Source of the DNA: Xylocopa sonorina
Lineage: Eukaryota; Arthropoda; Insecta; Hymenoptera; Apidae
NCBI RefSeq assembly: GCF_050948175.1
Contig: NW_027490096.1
Coordinates: 1,364,001-1,428,000 of the forward strand
Length of the DNA: 64,000 nucleotides
Reading direction: 5' to 3'
In this document: positions 62,787 through 64,000 of the stretch, piece after piece
How positions within the stretch are numbered: position 1 is the first letter of the stretch
Layout of the letters: each line of letters begins with the position of its first letter
Program-made: the position numbers and the translations under genes
Notes under the pieces: model-generated
What the model was told of the DNA's origin: nothing
The model's input: only the letters and a program-made list of their open reading frames with translations
Database searches by the model: none

Positions 62787-64000
62787 TCCTAGCAAGGAAG
62801 TGTAGAGTTCACATTCTTTTGAAGTGTAGACGAGGGATACATAACAGTTCGTAATGAATATTGTATCTTATCATGCAACATAGACATGTGATGCGATATC
62901 GCGTTTTAAGGGGCATTAGAAACCTATTGCTACGATACGTAGACATCTGCAAACACTATTTACTAGCAAGGAAGTGTCGTATTTACATTCTTTTGAAGAG
63001 AATACGAGGTATACATGACACTCCGCAATGAATAGTATATCTTATCGTAAAACATAGAAATGAGATGCGATATGGCGATTCAAGAAGCATTAGATCTCTA
63101 TTGCTACGATACGTAGATATCTGCAGACGCTATTTCCTAGCAAGGAAGTGTCGCATTTACATTCATTTGAAGTGTATGCGTGGTATACATAACACTCCAC
63201 AATGAATACTATATCTTATCATGAAACATAGAAATGAGATGCGATATCGCGTTTTAAGAAGCATTAGCACTCTATTGCTACGATACGTAGACATCTGCAG
63301 CCGCTATTTCCTAGCAGGGAAGTGTCGCATTTACACTATTTTGAACTGAATACGAGGTATACATGATACTTCGCAATGCATATTATATCATCATGAAACA
63401 TAGAAATGAAATGCGATATCGCGTTTTAAGAAGCATTAGAACTCTATTTGCTACAATAAGTAGACATCTGCAAATGCTAGTTCCTAGCAAGGAAGTGTCG
63501 CATTTACTTTCCTTTGATGTGAATACGAGGTATACATGACTCTTCGCAATGAATATTATATCTCATCATGAAACATAGAAATGAGATGCGAAGTCTCGTT
63601 TGAAGAAGCATTAGAACCCTATTGCTACGATACGTAGACATGTGGAAACGCTATTTCGTAGAAAGAAAGTGTTGCATCTACATTCATTTGAAGTGAATAC
63701 GAAGATTACATAACACTCCACAATGAATATTATATCTTATCATGAAACATAGAAATGAGATGCGATATTGTGATTTAAGTAGCATTAGAAATCAATTGCC
63801 TCGATACGTAGACATCTGGAAGCGCTATTTCCTAGAAAGGATGTATCGCATTTACATTCGTTTGAAGTGTAGACGAGGAATACATAACACTTGGCAATTA
63901 ATATTGTATCTTATCATGAAGCATAGAAATGAGATGCGATATCGCGTTTTAAGAAGCTTTAGAGCTCTATTGCTACGATACATAGACATCTGCAAACGCT

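Larger units (their letters stand above)
48607..64000. repeat. B-type satellite array, diverged monomers
   Basis: About 89 monomers continue to the window end. The register ATG at 48454 and that at 63916 are 15,462 bp apart, about 24 bp short of 89 x 174, so small indels have accumulated. Monomers differ from each other much more than in the A block, with lesions in the GCGATATCGC palindrome (often GCGATATGGCG) and frequent stops in every frame. Between 48.6 and 55.3 kb I see mostly monomeric organisation; from 55.4 kb local duplications appear. No gene is seen. Confidence 0.95.

Overview
The window is eukaryotic heterochromatin: one long tandem array of a satellite with a 174-bp monomer, interrupted once by a complete Ty3/gypsy LTR retrotransposon on the minus strand. 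I see no host gene, rRNA, tRNA gene or CRISPR array. The retrotransposon type and the centromere-like satellite organisation point to an animal, most likely an arthropod or insect. That host guess is inference; nothing here names a species.

Layout. 1-4952: A-type (homogeneous) satellite. 4953-13573: retrotransposon, 8621 bp, with two 1356-bp LTRs, a 4-bp target duplication ATAG, a tRNA-Leu-like primer binding site, gag, pol and a polypurine tract. 13574 to about 40.13 kb: A-type satellite with multimer (higher-order repeat) organisation, including blocks repeating every 2262 bp (13 monomers) around 20.7-24.4 kb and every 2436 bp (14 monomers) around 27.1-37.5 kb. About 40.13-42.5 kb: diverged B-type monomers. 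About 42.5-46.2 kb: an A-type island brought in by a roughly 7-kb segmental duplication. About 46.2-64 kb: B-type monomers, increasingly diverged but with local recent duplications of 1.9 and 2.4 kb.

The two monomer types differ at several diagnostic places. A has GTGTAGACGAGGAATACAT and CGCAAATCATATTATATC; B has GTGAATACGAGGTATACAT and CGCAATGAATATTATATC. The A part keeps exact 174-bp register over 152 monomers. The B part has frequent small indels. This is the pattern expected of an actively homogenised core next to an ageing flank.

The retrotransposon looks young. I found 2 differences between its LTRs, both main reading frames are open, and removing the element plus one ATAG restores an exact 174-bp monomer. 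Gag and Pol overlap in different frames. A canonical -1 slippery heptamer GGGAAAC followed 5 nt later by a predicted stem lies in the overlap, so Gag-Pol is probably made by programmed frameshifting. No env gene is present. Most of the long open frames in the satellite arise because 174 is divisible by three and one frame of the monomer lacks stops; I do not regard them as genes.
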